Origin: Pseudogracilibacillus sp037072025
GTDB lineage: Bacteria; Bacillota; Bacilli; Bacillales; Amphibacillaceae
Direction: 5' to 3'
Length of the DNA: 64,000 bases
Assembly (NCBI RefSeq): GCF_037072025.1
Contig: NZ_JAXHDD010000001.1
Coordinates: 288,868 to 352,867, forward strand
Shown one piece after another: positions 9,498 to 16,910 of the stretch. Within the stretch, counting starts at the first letter, position 1, and every line of letters starts with the position of its first letter. A program made the translations under genes and the position numbers. The notes under the pieces are model-generated. The model worked only from the letters and a program-made list of their open reading frames with translations. It was not told the DNA's origin and ran no database searches.

Positions 9498-9536
9498 AAA
9501 TCCGAACTAGATTAAAATTAAGTTCGGATTTTTTTT
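9498..9536 (+). terminator. Terminator after the ylaL-like gene
   Basis: Stem AAATCCGAACT / AGTTCGGATTT followed by a run of eight or more T. The AAATCCGAACT arm also occurs in the pyc terminator at 3288. Confidence 0.85.
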
Positions 9537-9660
9537 GGCTGTTTTTGTAAGCTTAATTGCCAATTTCCATAATTAGACCCACGATGTACTAAAAACCAAC
9601 CGTTGGAATCGTACACTCTTCTTTCTACCCCGTTTTTTTGTCTTTACAATGGAACACTAC

Positions 9661-10431
9661 GATTTCGCCAAAGATGTGCCGATCCCGACAAAGATGTGCC
9701 GATTTCAACCAAGGATGTGCCGATCCCGACAAAGATGTGCCGATTTCAACCAAGGATGTGCCGATTTCGCCAAAGATGTGCCGATTTCAACCAAGGATGT
9801 GCCGTTTCCACAAAAGATGTGCCGATTTCGCCAAAGATGTGCCGTTTCCACAAAAGATGTGCCGATCCCGACAAAGATGTGCCATTTCAACCAAAGATGT
9901 GCCGATTTCAACCAAGGATGTGCCGATTTCGCCAAAGATGTGCCGATTTCAACCAAGGATGTGCCGATTTCGCCAAAGATGTGCCGATTTCAACCAAGGA
10001 TGTGCCGTTTCAACAAAAGATGTGCCGATTTCAACCAAGGATGTGCCGTTTCCGCCAAAGATGTGCCGTTTCAACCAAGGATGTGCCGATTTCGCCAAAG
10101 ATGTGCCGATTTCAACCAAGGATGTGCCGTTTCCGCCAAAGATGTGCCGATTTCGCCAAAGATGTGCCGTTTCCGCCAAAGATGTGCCGATTTCAACCAA
10201 GGATGTGCCGTTTCAACAAAAGATGTGCCGATTCCGACAAAGATGTGCCGTTTTAACCAAAGATGTGCCGATTTCGCCAAAGATGTGCCGTTTCCACAAA
10301 AGATGTGCCGTTTCCACAAAAGATGTGCCGTTTCCACAAAAGATGTGCCGTTTCCGCCAAAGATGTGCCGATTTCAACCAAAGATGTGCCGATTTCAACC
10401 AAGGATGTGCCGTTTTAACCAAAGATGTTGC
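9661..10431 (+). repeat. 38-unit tandem array of 20/21-bp units
   Basis: By direct count, 38 head-to-tail units fill exactly 771 bp: 27 units of 20 bp and 11 of 21 bp. Consensus GATTTCGCCAAAGATGTGCC. The GATGTGCC half is nearly invariant, while the other half alternates between a few variants (GATTTCGCCAAA, GATTTCAACCAAG, GTTTCCACAAAA, GTTTCCGCCAAA, GATCCCGACAAA). The 21-bp units almost all carry TTCAACCAAGG. No unit contains a stop in any frame, so long frames run through on both strands; these are artefacts. There are no unique spacers, so it is not CRISPR. It ends against a MITE fragment. In B. subtilis this interval (ylaL to ylaJ) holds ylaK. Confidence 0.97.
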
Positions 10432-10435
10432 AGGA

Positions 10436-10509
10436 ACGTTTGCTCATGTAGCTAAATGCATAATTCCGCTGCTCGAAACTACGCCGCTTCGAACCCTTTC
10501 TATCCTCAT
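10436..10509 (-). repeat. Truncated MITE-like element, copy G
   Basis: Seventy-odd bases match the middle and end of the ~160-bp element in reverse orientation (CTCATGTAGCTAAATGCATA, then CCGCTTCGAACC and TATCCTCAT). The other half is missing, and the 38-unit array begins where it should be. Confidence 0.65.
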
Positions 10510-10601
10510 TAAATTAAGTAAAGAATTTTTTTGTATAAAAGGGGTTTTTTGACTAACAATATTATTAAAGATGTGCACTTTTAGGCAAAGGAGACTAAAA
10601 A

Positions 10602-11183
10602 ATGAATCGTTATTTGTTTCCCATATTAATACTTACAGGGATTATCTTAGCAAGTTGTAATCAAAATAACGCTGTCCCTCCTAGAGAGCAAACAAATAAT
10701 AAGATACAAGTGGAACAATCTAGTTACGAGGAAAATCTAAATCTTGACAATCAAGAGATCGCTTCCCGCTTAGCAACCATTGCAACGGAAGTACCTGATG
10801 TAAGAGATGCTGCAGCAATAATTGCAGGACCATATGCCGTTGTCGGAATCGATATTGATGAATCTGTAGAAAGGCAACGAGTAGGTTCAATTAAGTACTC
10901 TGTAAATGAAGCTTTGCAAAAGGATCCTTACGGGAAAACAGCAGTAGTTGTAGCAGATGCCGATATGACCGAGCGAATTCGTGAAATGGGTGATAAAATC
11001 CAACAAGGCTATCCAGTAAGAGGCGTTGTAGATGAAGTAGCCGAAATTGTTAGTCGCTATATGCCAAGTTTCCCTGTACCCGAAAATCGCCCTCAAGATG
11101 AAGATGAAAATAAACAAAAAGTCCCTGAAGATGAACGACAAAAAATTGAAGACATTCAAAGAGATCAATCTACTCCAGAATAA
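10602..11183 (+). CDS. ylaJ: YlaJ, sporulation lipoprotein of the YhcN/YlaJ family
   Basis: A 193-aa predicted lipoprotein: basic start, hydrophobic helix and lipobox LASC (lipidated Cys about residue 19), then an acidic linker and the YhcN/YlaJ domain (EIASRLATIATEVPDVRDAA and AVVGIDIDESVERQRV). The C-terminus is charged and rich in E/D/Q/K. Members are found on the spore inner membrane, and some influence germination; the precise role of YlaJ is unclear. ATG with AAAGGAG. A hairpin terminator follows. It keeps its B. subtilis place near ylaI. Confidence 0.88.
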   Translation: MNRYLFPILILTGIILASCNQNNAVPPREQTNNKIQVEQSSYEENLNLDNQEIASRLATIATEVPDVRDAAAIIAGPYAVVGIDIDESVERQRVGSIKYSVNEALQKDPYGKTAVVVADADMTERIREMGDKIQQGYPVRGVVDEVAEIVSRYMPSFPVPENRPQDEDENKQKVPEDERQKIEDIQRDQSTPE

Positions 11184-11217
11184 AAATAAGGTGCTAATAG
11201 TAAAGCACCTTATTTTA
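11184..11217. terminator. Bidirectional terminator between ylaJ and the 89-aa gene
   Basis: Stem AAGGTGCT / AGCACCTT with TATTTT on the plus strand and TATTTTTA on the minus strand, placed between two convergent genes. Confidence 0.75.
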
Positions 11218-11484
11218 ATCTGATATTTTTTTCGATAATTCTTCCATTTCATCCTCTGCTAGTTCATTAAAATACTGAACCCCGTATTGGGACCCTTCTG
11301 AAACCATTTTTGCATTCTCCAACTGTGTCCGATCTCTACTGTCTAATTGATCTGGCATCCCCGCTTGAATATAAGAATTCATAGTCGTTGTTTTAGCTAA
11401 ATCTTCATTTTTATTTTTTATTAAATACCTTACACCAACTGTTGCTGCTGCACCAATTAGTGGAAGGATATACCTTTTTTTCAT
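11215..11484 (-). CDS. Small membrane-anchored protein of unknown function
   Basis: 89 aa. The start ATG has GAGGA upstream. One N-terminal hydrophobic segment (ILPLIGAAATVGVRYLI, about residues 5-21) is followed by a polar, acidic region of about 65 residues with probable helix (EDEMEELSKKISD). I do not recognise the family. It lies convergent to ylaJ and divergent from ylaI. Codon usage and spacing are normal, which supports a real gene. Confidence 0.7.
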   Translation of the reverse strand: MKKRYILPLIGAAATVGVRYLIKNKNEDLAKTTTMNSYIQAGMPDQLDSRDRTQLENAKMVSEGSQYGVQYFNELAEDEMEELSKKISD

Positions 11485-11597
11485 AATTAATCAGTCCTCT
11501 CAGTAAAAAATGGTTTTATGTAGTTATAGAATACCCTATCCCATTTTTTATAAACATTATGTTATAGTGGATTTATATAATAATTTAGAGGGTGAAT

Positions 11598-11801
11598 ATG
11601 GTGCATGTGCAATGCGCAATATGCGATAAAATTGAAAGTATTGAAGACAATTCATTGCTCGCAAAACGCTTAATCAATCGGAAAGCTCATTCCTATTTAT
11701 GCAACACTTGCAATGAAAGAATTGCTCACAAAACAAAAAAACGCCATGGAACAGGGAAATTTAATCTGTACAATTCAAAAAAGAAAAATGGAAAAAAATA
11801 A
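11598..11801 (+). CDS. ylaI: YlaI family zinc-ribbon protein
   Basis: 67 aa with two CxxC pairs (CAIC near residue 6 and CNTC near 36), typical of the small DUF2197/YlaI zinc-ribbon proteins. The C-terminus is strongly basic. Role unknown. A GTG at 11592 is in frame, but GAGGG lies better spaced for the ATG at 11598, and family proteins start close to the first CxxC. A bidirectional terminator follows. Confidence 0.85.
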   Translation: MVHVQCAICDKIESIEDNSLLAKRLINRKAHSYLCNTCNERIAHKTKKRHGTGKFNLYNSKKKNGKK

Positions 11802-11804
11802 TTC

Positions 11805-11841
11805 AAAAAACATCTTACAAAATATGTAAGATGTTTTTATT
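11805..11841. terminator. Bidirectional terminator between ylaI and ylaH
   Basis: Stem AAAACATCTTAC / GTAAGATGTTTT with T-runs on both strands; it reaches the ylaH stop. Confidence 0.8.
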
Positions 11842-12130
11842 GTCTCGCTTTGCGCTCTTTATGTAATCTATACCGATAAATTCCAAGTACAACCGATATT
11901 ATAATAAGCGTTTCAGTCATCGGAAATTTTACTAAACTAAAAAATGTAATAATAATAACTCCAATTGCAAGTAAAGTATAAACAATTGCTGATTTTAATA
12001 AAGGTAATTCTCGTGCAAAGCCTAATTTATAAGCAATTACACTTAGAATAAGATTTAAAATATAGAAAAACCAAATAATATTATTCGTACCAAAATTATC
12101 GACGTAAAAATTAAAAATAACTGAGCCCAT
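11837..12130 (-). CDS. ylaH: YlaH-like membrane protein
   Basis: 97 aa with three hydrophobic segments and the family motif YKLGFARELPLLKSAIVYT in the middle. The C-terminal tail is basic. Function unknown. An ATG at 12160 is in frame but lacks a ribosome-binding site, while GGGGG precedes the ATG at 12130, so the shorter form is chosen. In B. subtilis ylaH lies next to typA; here typA is absent from this spot. Confidence 0.85.
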   Translation of the reverse strand: MGSVIFNFYVDNFGTNNIIWFFYILNLILSVIAYKLGFARELPLLKSAIVYTLLAIGVIIITFFSLVKFPMTETLIIISVVLGIYRYRLHKERKARQ

Positions 12131-12314
12131 GTTTTCCCCCGCTAAAATTATCATTGTCAACTACTTACTATACTAAATCTTTAGCTTACATACCATCAAT
12201 TATGTTTAGTTTTTAGATAAAATATTATATACTTGTCATTGAGTTTAGTTTGAGCGGACTTTTTCTAAATTCAAACTATAGTTGGATTTGTTACTAATCA
12301 AGAGGTGTTAAAAA

Positions 12315-12488
12315 TTGAAAAAAATTAATTTTCCAATGCTATTACTTGCCATGCTAGTGGTACTAATGTTTTGTTTAGTTGGAGTTGCAATGGCCTATCA
12401 GAATTATCTTTTAATCATTCTATTTGTACTGCTTGGATTTGGTTTCATGGGATTCGGCATATACAAAAAAAGAAAAAGTGACTATTAG
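12315..12488 (+). CDS. ylaF: YlaF family small membrane protein
   Basis: 57 aa, starting at TTG with AAGAGGTG eight bases upstream. Two hydrophobic segments (MLLLAMLVVLMFCLVGVAMA and the stretch after YQNY) end in a basic tail KKRKSDY. Length, layout and the GFGFMGFG turn match YlaF. Function unknown. It faces suhB and shares a short terminator with it. Confidence 0.75.
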   Translation: MKKINFPMLLLAMLVVLMFCLVGVAMAYQNYLLIILFVLLGFGFMGFGIYKKRKSDY

Positions 12489-12497
12489 GTCACTTTT
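12474..12497. terminator. Bidirectional terminator between ylaF and suhB
   Basis: AAAAGTGAC / GTCACTTTT stem with a T-run; it overlaps the ylaF stop and the suhB stop. Confidence 0.75.
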
Positions 12498-13296
12498 TTG
12501 CTTTCATTAAATAACTGATGAGAGTTTTTTGAATACTTGGGTTACAAGTTACAATAGAGGTTCTATCTAACATCCCTACCTCATCCCCCATAATATTCGT
12601 AGTCACACCACCAACCTCTTGTACAATTAATTTACCTGCAGCATAATCCCATGGTTCTAACCCCATTGTTATGTAAGCTTCTGCAGCTCCTTCAGCAACA
12701 TAAGCAAATTCCAAAGCTGCTGATCCATATGTTCTTGTCCCACGGACATCTTTAATTAATTGCTGCATCACTTTTTCATCAACTAACTGATTTTCAGTTA
12801 ACCAATAATGATTTAGACAGATAATGGAATCATGGATTGATTTGTTATTATCTAAATGGGGTAGTCGCTCATCATTCTTGTATGCCCCATTGTTTCGCAT
12901 CGCACTAAACAAATTATTTCGCATCACATCATAAATAAAACCGATTTCTCCAACACCTTGTTCATAAATTCCGATAGAAATTGCAAAGTTCTGCTTTTGA
13001 TGTATAAAATTCATCGTACCATCAATTGGATCGATTATCCAAACTGTACCAGAAGTATCCGCTAACTTATCACCATATCCTTCTTCACTTAATAATAAAT
13101 GTTCCGGATAGTGTCGTTTTATTTTACTAGCAAAAAAAAATTCCACTTTACGATCCATTTCCGTAACTAAATCTTTGGGATTGGATTTTGTATTAATAAT
13201 AAGTGGATCATTAATTTTGTGTCGAATAAAAGAACCAGCTTCAAGCATCCAAGATCTAACTCGATTAAACAAAATTTCTCGTGTAATAACATCCAT
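12490..13296 (-). CDS. suhB: Inositol monophosphatase family phosphatase (SuhB/YktC-like)
   Basis: 268 aa. Mg2+-dependent phosphatase fold with its metal-binding motifs in order: EEGYGD (about residue 71), IDPIDGTMNFIH (about 89-99) and WDYAAG near residue 217. Family members hydrolyse inositol-1-phosphate and related sugar phosphates; the natural substrate of Bacillus YktC is not settled. ATG with GGAGG eight bases upstream. It sits between ylaF and the ykzI-like gene, as in B. subtilis. Confidence 0.9.
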   Translation of the reverse strand: MDVITREILFNRVRSWMLEAGSFIRHKINDPLIINTKSNPKDLVTEMDRKVEFFFASKIKRHYPEHLLLSEEGYGDKLADTSGTVWIIDPIDGTMNFIHQKQNFAISIGIYEQGVGEIGFIYDVMRNNLFSAMRNNGAYKNDERLPHLDNNKSIHDSIICLNHYWLTENQLVDEKVMQQLIKDVRGTRTYGSAALEFAYVAEGAAEAYITMGLEPWDYAAGKLIVQEVGGVTTNIMGDEVGMLDRTSIVTCNPSIQKTLISYLMKAKK

Positions 13297-13483
13297 GCAT
13301 TAGGCCTCCGTTTATCGACATTAACAGGTTTGTATCTTTTCTTTAATCATTATGCTGTTAATGTACGATTCCGCAAGCTCAGTGTCACACTGATTTAGTA
13401 TGTTAGAGCTTTTAATAGTAATTACAGACTATTATAACAAATTTTAAAGTAATAATCATTGTTTTCGCTAGAAGGAGGTTCTT

Positions 13484-13678
13484 TTATTTATTATTCAATA
13501 AAGTCTTCATTTTTTTTACTAAGTTTCCTAACTTCACTTTTGATTTCTTTATCTCTTCTTGGTTCTTCGCTTGTATGGCATCAAACAGTGTTACAAGTTC
13601 ATAATCAATCTCCATACGAACTACAGACATCATTTGACGGTTCTCTTTTCTTCTAACCTGCTCGATTACATACTTCAT
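13484..13678 (-). CDS. YkzI-like small protein
   Basis: 64 aa, starting MKYVIEQVRRKENRQMM, highly charged and helical, with no membrane segment. Length and N-terminus agree with YkzI, a small protein gene near yktC in B. subtilis; function unknown. A GTG at 13687 would add three residues but lies one base from the AGGA site, so the ATG at 13678 is preferred. Confidence 0.6.
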   Translation of the reverse strand: MKYVIEQVRRKENRQMMSVVRMEIDYELVTLFDAIQAKNQEEIKKSKVKLGNLVKKMKTLLNNK

Positions 13679-13824
13679 AACACTCACATCCTTTGTAGAT
13701 AGTATTATCTATATGATGTTTTTTACATTTTGTGTGTACTTCAAATAGCTATATATCGTATTTTTATTAATTTTATTCCCTTTCTTCTTATAATATTCAT
13801 TCCCATAAAGAAGGAGTTATAAAC

Positions 13825-13938
13825 TTGAAAAATACATTGGGTATGGTACAAATGTTAGTACGATTCCAGGACTGCCCGTCTTTAGCCGAGTCGAGTCTAC
13901 GTTTATTCCCTACGCCAGACTGGTGTAGTTCGTTTTAA
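13825..13938 (+). CDS. Possible 37-aa peptide
   Basis: A TTG start with AAGGAG eight bases upstream opens a 37-residue frame (MKNTLGMVQMLVRFQD...WCSSF). I recognise no family. The good Shine-Dalgarno and the position in a 315-bp gap speak for it; the short length and lack of homology speak against it. It may be the remnant of a longer gene. Confidence 0.3.
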   Translation: MKNTLGMVQMLVRFQDCPSLAESSLRLFPTPDWCSSF

Positions 13939-14005
13939 AATTACTTGTTTTTAGTTTTATCCCAAACTCATTTTATAAAAAAAACAATACTACTTGAGCG
14001 TTGCT

Positions 14006-14965
14006 TTACATTCCCCATTTTTTACGGATTGTCTCTGCCTCATTTATAATCGATTGAATGAGTTCTTCAACAGTAAGTATATCATTTATTCTCGCAGCAC
14101 CTTGCCCTGCCCAACCAAAACCTTCCTCCTTTACTCCGTCATGGATATAACGTTTATTTGCTTTACCACTAATATAATCTTTTAATCCGTAATAACCAAC
14201 TTGCTGCCTCTCTAATTCCAATATTTTATCTGGCCAGCTTCCTTTTAAAGCTCGAGCAGGAGCACCAAGTGTTCGCTTAATAACAACTGTTGCCTCTTCA
14301 TCCGCATCCAAGATTTCTTGTTTATACGCTTCATGCGCATGGACACACTCTTTTGTTGCAATAAATCTTGTTCCCATTTCAATTCCATCTGCACCAAGAG
14401 CGAATGCAGCCATGAGACCTCTTCCGTCAACGATCCCACCAGAAGCTAATACGGGGATCGATACATGATCTACAACTTGAGGCGTTAATACTAGTGTCCC
14501 TGTGTCACTTCGACCGATATGGCCTCCACCTTCCTGTCCGACAACCATGACTGCATCCGCCCCTAGTTCTTCCGCTTTTTCTGCTTGCCTTCTTGCCGCT
14601 ACAAGCACTAACGTTTTAATGTTGTTATCGCTTACTAAATCGAGTACACCTTTTGGATTTCCACCAGTTACAGAAATAGCTGGAACTTTTTCTTCCACTG
14701 CAACTTGAACCATTTCTTTATAAGGTCGTCTTCCTCCCCCTATAGCAAAGTTTACTCCAAAGGGTTGATCCGTCATCGTTCGAACACGCTTGATTTCTTT
14801 CCTTAGCTCATCGGGATCTGGTAAACTCATTGCCGTAATTTGACCAAGTCCACCAGCATTTGAAACAGCTGCCGCAAGATCTGCATAGGCTAAATGAGCC
14901 AAACCACCTTGAACAATTGGATATTTCACATTAAAAACTTGCGTAAAACTCGTCTCCCAATTCAT
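14006..14965 (-). CDS. Nitronate monooxygenase / FabK-like FMN oxidoreductase
   Basis: 319 aa, FMN-binding TIM barrel of the 2-nitropropane dioxygenase family. Seen: PIVQGG at the start, SNAGGLGQI, GVNFAIGG, the HIGRSDTGTL loop preceded by GQEGGG, PVLASGGI and GADGIEMGTRF. Proteins like this either oxidise alkyl nitronates or reduce enoyl-ACP (FabK); sequence does not decide here, and no fab genes are adjacent. ATG with GGAGGAG. Not part of an obvious operon; it is followed by the ykzI-like gene and preceded by sr1. Confidence 0.88.
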   Translation of the reverse strand: MNWETSFTQVFNVKYPIVQGGLAHLAYADLAAAVSNAGGLGQITAMSLPDPDELRKEIKRVRTMTDQPFGVNFAIGGGRRPYKEMVQVAVEEKVPAISVTGGNPKGVLDLVSDNNIKTLVLVAARRQAEKAEELGADAVMVVGQEGGGHIGRSDTGTLVLTPQVVDHVSIPVLASGGIVDGRGLMAAFALGADGIEMGTRFIATKECVHAHEAYKQEILDADEEATVVIKRTLGAPARALKGSWPDKILELERQQVGYYGLKDYISGKANKRYIHDGVKEEGFGWAGQGAARINDILTVEELIQSIINEAETIRKKWGM

Positions 14966-15045
14966 ATTATGTACTCCTCCAAAATGATTAATTTAATCTT
15001 TATCGTATAATAATCAAATCAATTTGGCTAACAATTCATTCTATA

Positions 15046-15257
15046 TACAAAAAGAGCTATACGTTAATTCGTATAACTCTTTTTCATGAATAATTTTATT
15101 TAGATTTTTTCTTTTTATTATTACAATTTGGACATGTACTATATAATTTCGTCACTTTTTCTTCTTCATAATAATTAATAACTTCCTGACATTGTTGACA
15201 AATAATGATCCCCAAAGTAGCCAACTCCTCTTAAATATTTAATTTAGATGTTGAAGT
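15046..15257 (-). ncRNA. sr1: SR1-like dual-function small RNA
   Basis: A transcript is predicted from about 15257 (promoter at 15265-15293) to the strong terminator whose stem is AAAAAGAGCTATACG / CGTATAACTCTTTTT at 15049-15084. Length about 210 nt, near the ~205 nt of B. subtilis SR1, and it encodes a 39-aa SR1P-like peptide. In B. subtilis sr1 also lies directly after pdhD, and SR1 base-pairs with ahrC mRNA. The RNA boundary is inferred. Confidence 0.75.
15096..15215 (-). CDS. sr1P: SR1P, GapA-binding peptide
   Basis: 39 aa, the same length as B. subtilis SR1P, starting at TTG with GAGGAG upstream. The sequence begins MGIIICQQCQEVINYYEEEK and has a second cysteine pair (CPNC), giving a zinc-ribbon-like CxxC...CxxC layout. 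SR1P binds glyceraldehyde-3-phosphate dehydrogenase GapA and promotes its association with RNase J1; rnjA is also in this window. Too short for routine gene calling. Identification rests on sequence pattern, length and position after pdhD. Confidence 0.8.
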   Translation of the reverse strand: MGIIICQQCQEVINYYEEEKVTKLYSTCPNCNNKKKKSK

Positions 15258-15264
15258 TAATTAT

Positions 15265-15293
15265 ATTATAGTATGACATATTCGGGAAATCAA
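15265..15293 (-). promoter_or_regulatory. sr1 promoter with CcpN operator
   Basis: On the minus strand TTGATT, 17 bp, TATAAT, a near-ideal sigma-A promoter. Between the boxes lies TATGTCATACT (15270-15280), which fits the published CcpN consensus TRTGHYATAYW at every position. CcpN represses sr1, gapB and pckA on glycolytic carbon sources in B. subtilis. Confidence 0.8.
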
Positions 15294-15302
15294 GCCTTAA
15301 TT

Positions 15303-15313
15303 AGTATAACACA
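15303..15313 (-). promoter_or_regulatory. Second CcpN box upstream of sr1
   Basis: TGTGTTATACT also fits TRTGHYATAYW fully. It lies 33 bp upstream of the first box, about three helical turns, so two CcpN dimers could bind on the same DNA face. Confidence 0.75.
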
Positions 15314-15459
15314 TTATATAATTATGTTATTTAATCGAATCGTAACTTTTATGTAATAATAATGAAACAATTTTTCAGTGACGTATGGAACTGATAAAGA
15401 GATGTTGAATAACGATAAATATAGATGAAATATTATCAAGTATAAGTTCTTGAACAAAA

Positions 15460-15494
15460 TAAAAAGAGCTGCCCTATAAAAAAAGCAACTCTTA
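15460..15494 (-). terminator. Terminator of the pdh operon
   Basis: Imperfect stem AAGAGTTGC / GCAGCTCTT followed by a T-run on the minus strand, just past the pdhD stop. Confidence 0.7.
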
Positions 15495-15500
15495 TATTTT

Positions 15501-16907
15501 TTATAGCATATGAATCGGTGTTCCTAATGCAACTTCAGCTGCTTCCATCGTAATTTCACCTAATGTAGGGTGTGCATGAACTGTTAGCGCAATGTCTTCA
15601 GCAGTCATTCCAGCCTCAATTGCTAAACCAATTTCAGCGATCATATCCGATGCATTAGCCCCTACTATTTGTCCACCGATTACAAGACCATCTTCTTCAC
15701 GAGTAATTAATTTTAAGAAACCATCACTATCATTTAATGATAACGCACGACCATTAGCCGCAAATGGGAATTTAGATGCTTTTATTTTAATTCCCTCATC
15801 TTTTGCTTCTTGTTCCGTATATCCTACTGATGCCATTTCAGGATCTGAGAAAACTACTGCTGGCATGCTGATATAGTCAATTTCAGATTTTTTACCACTT
15901 ATTGCCTCGGCAGCAACTTTTCCTTCATAAGATGCTTTATGTGCAAGTGGTAGACCTGCAACAATATCTCCAATTGCATAAATATTATCTACATTAGTAC
16001 GACATTGTTTATCTATCTTAATAAGTCCACGATCATCAACTTCAATGCCTACTTGCTCTAGTCCAATTTCTTTTGTGTTCGGTTTGCGACCAACTGTAAC
16101 AAGTACATAATCCGCTTCAACTGTCTTTTCTTTTCCGTCAGCTTCATATGTAACTTTTACACCGCTGTCAGATTCTTCAACACCTTTTGCCATCGCACTT
16201 GTTACAATTTCAACATCTTTTTTCTTAAGACGTTTTTTAACAACTGCTGTCATTTGTTTCTCAAATCCACCTAGGATCTCTTTTTCACCTTCAATAATCG
16301 TTACTTTAGTACCGAAATTAGCGTAGGCAGAACCTAATTCAGTTCCAATATATCCCCCACCAATGACAACTAAACTTTCTGGGATTTCTGTTAAATTTAA
16401 ACCACCGGTCGAGTCAAGTACTCGATCTGAAAATGGAAAACTTGGGATTTCAATTGGTGTAGAACCAGTTGCAATAATACAGTTATTAAATGTATACGTT
16501 TGTGACTGCTTTTCATCCATTACTTTAACGTGATTGTTGTCAACAAAATATACTTCACCTTTTACGATATCGACTTTATTTCCTTTTAATAATGCTTCAA
16601 CCCCAGATGTTAAACGATTTACGATGTTTCCTTTCCATTCTTGAACTTTAGAAAAGTCAACAGAAACATTTTCAGTTTTGATTCCGATGTCTTCGCTTCC
16701 TTTTGCAACCTCTGTTAGATGTCCAGCCTGAATTAGTGCTTTTGAAGGGATACATCCAACATTTAAACATGTACCACCTAAATCAGCTTTATCTACAATT
16801 GTTACTTTTTGGCCAAGTTGAGCAGCTCGAATTGCAGCAACATACCCTCCAGGTCCTGCTCCAACTACTAGCGTATCTACTTCAATTGGAAAATCTCCTA
16901 CTACCAT
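15501..16907 (-). CDS. pdhD: Dihydrolipoamide dehydrogenase (E3)
   Basis: 468-aa flavoprotein that reoxidises dihydrolipoyl groups of E2 with NAD+. Seen: FAD-binding GAGPGGY near residue 16, redox disulfide C47/C52 in GGTCLNVGC, NAD-binding GGGYIGTELGSAYANFG, a second FAD motif YAIGDI, and the C-terminal active-site HAHPTLGE. Its GGAGG site lies inside the last codons of pdhC, and the start is 3 bp beyond the pdhC stop, so translation is coupled. Last gene of pdhABCD. It may also serve other 2-oxoacid dehydrogenases. Confidence 0.97.
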   Translation of the reverse strand: MVVGDFPIEVDTLVVGAGPGGYVAAIRAAQLGQKVTIVDKADLGGTCLNVGCIPSKALIQAGHLTEVAKGSEDIGIKTENVSVDFSKVQEWKGNIVNRLTSGVEALLKGNKVDIVKGEVYFVDNNHVKVMDEKQSQTYTFNNCIIATGSTPIEIPSFPFSDRVLDSTGGLNLTEIPESLVVIGGGYIGTELGSAYANFGTKVTIIEGEKEILGGFEKQMTAVVKKRLKKKDVEIVTSAMAKGVEESDSGVKVTYEADGKEKTVEADYVLVTVGRKPNTKEIGLEQVGIEVDDRGLIKIDKQCRTNVDNIYAIGDIVAGLPLAHKASYEGKVAAEAISGKKSEIDYISMPAVVFSDPEMASVGYTEQEAKDEGIKIKASKFPFAANGRALSLNDSDGFLKLITREEDGLVIGGQIVGANASDMIAEIGLAIEAGMTAEDIALTVHAHPTLGEITMEAAEVALGTPIHML

Positions 16908-16910
16908 TCC

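Noticed and set aside
9661..10431. CRISPR array
   Set aside because: Units are contiguous with no unique spacers, and no cas genes are present; the same holds for the 52-bp array at 24752-25267.
9603..10552. Long Cys-rich frames on both strands across the 9.6-kb array (up to about 300 codons)
   Set aside because: All frames are open only because the 20/21-bp units lack stops; the frame changes with each 21-bp unit, there is no ribosome-binding site, and no protein family fits.
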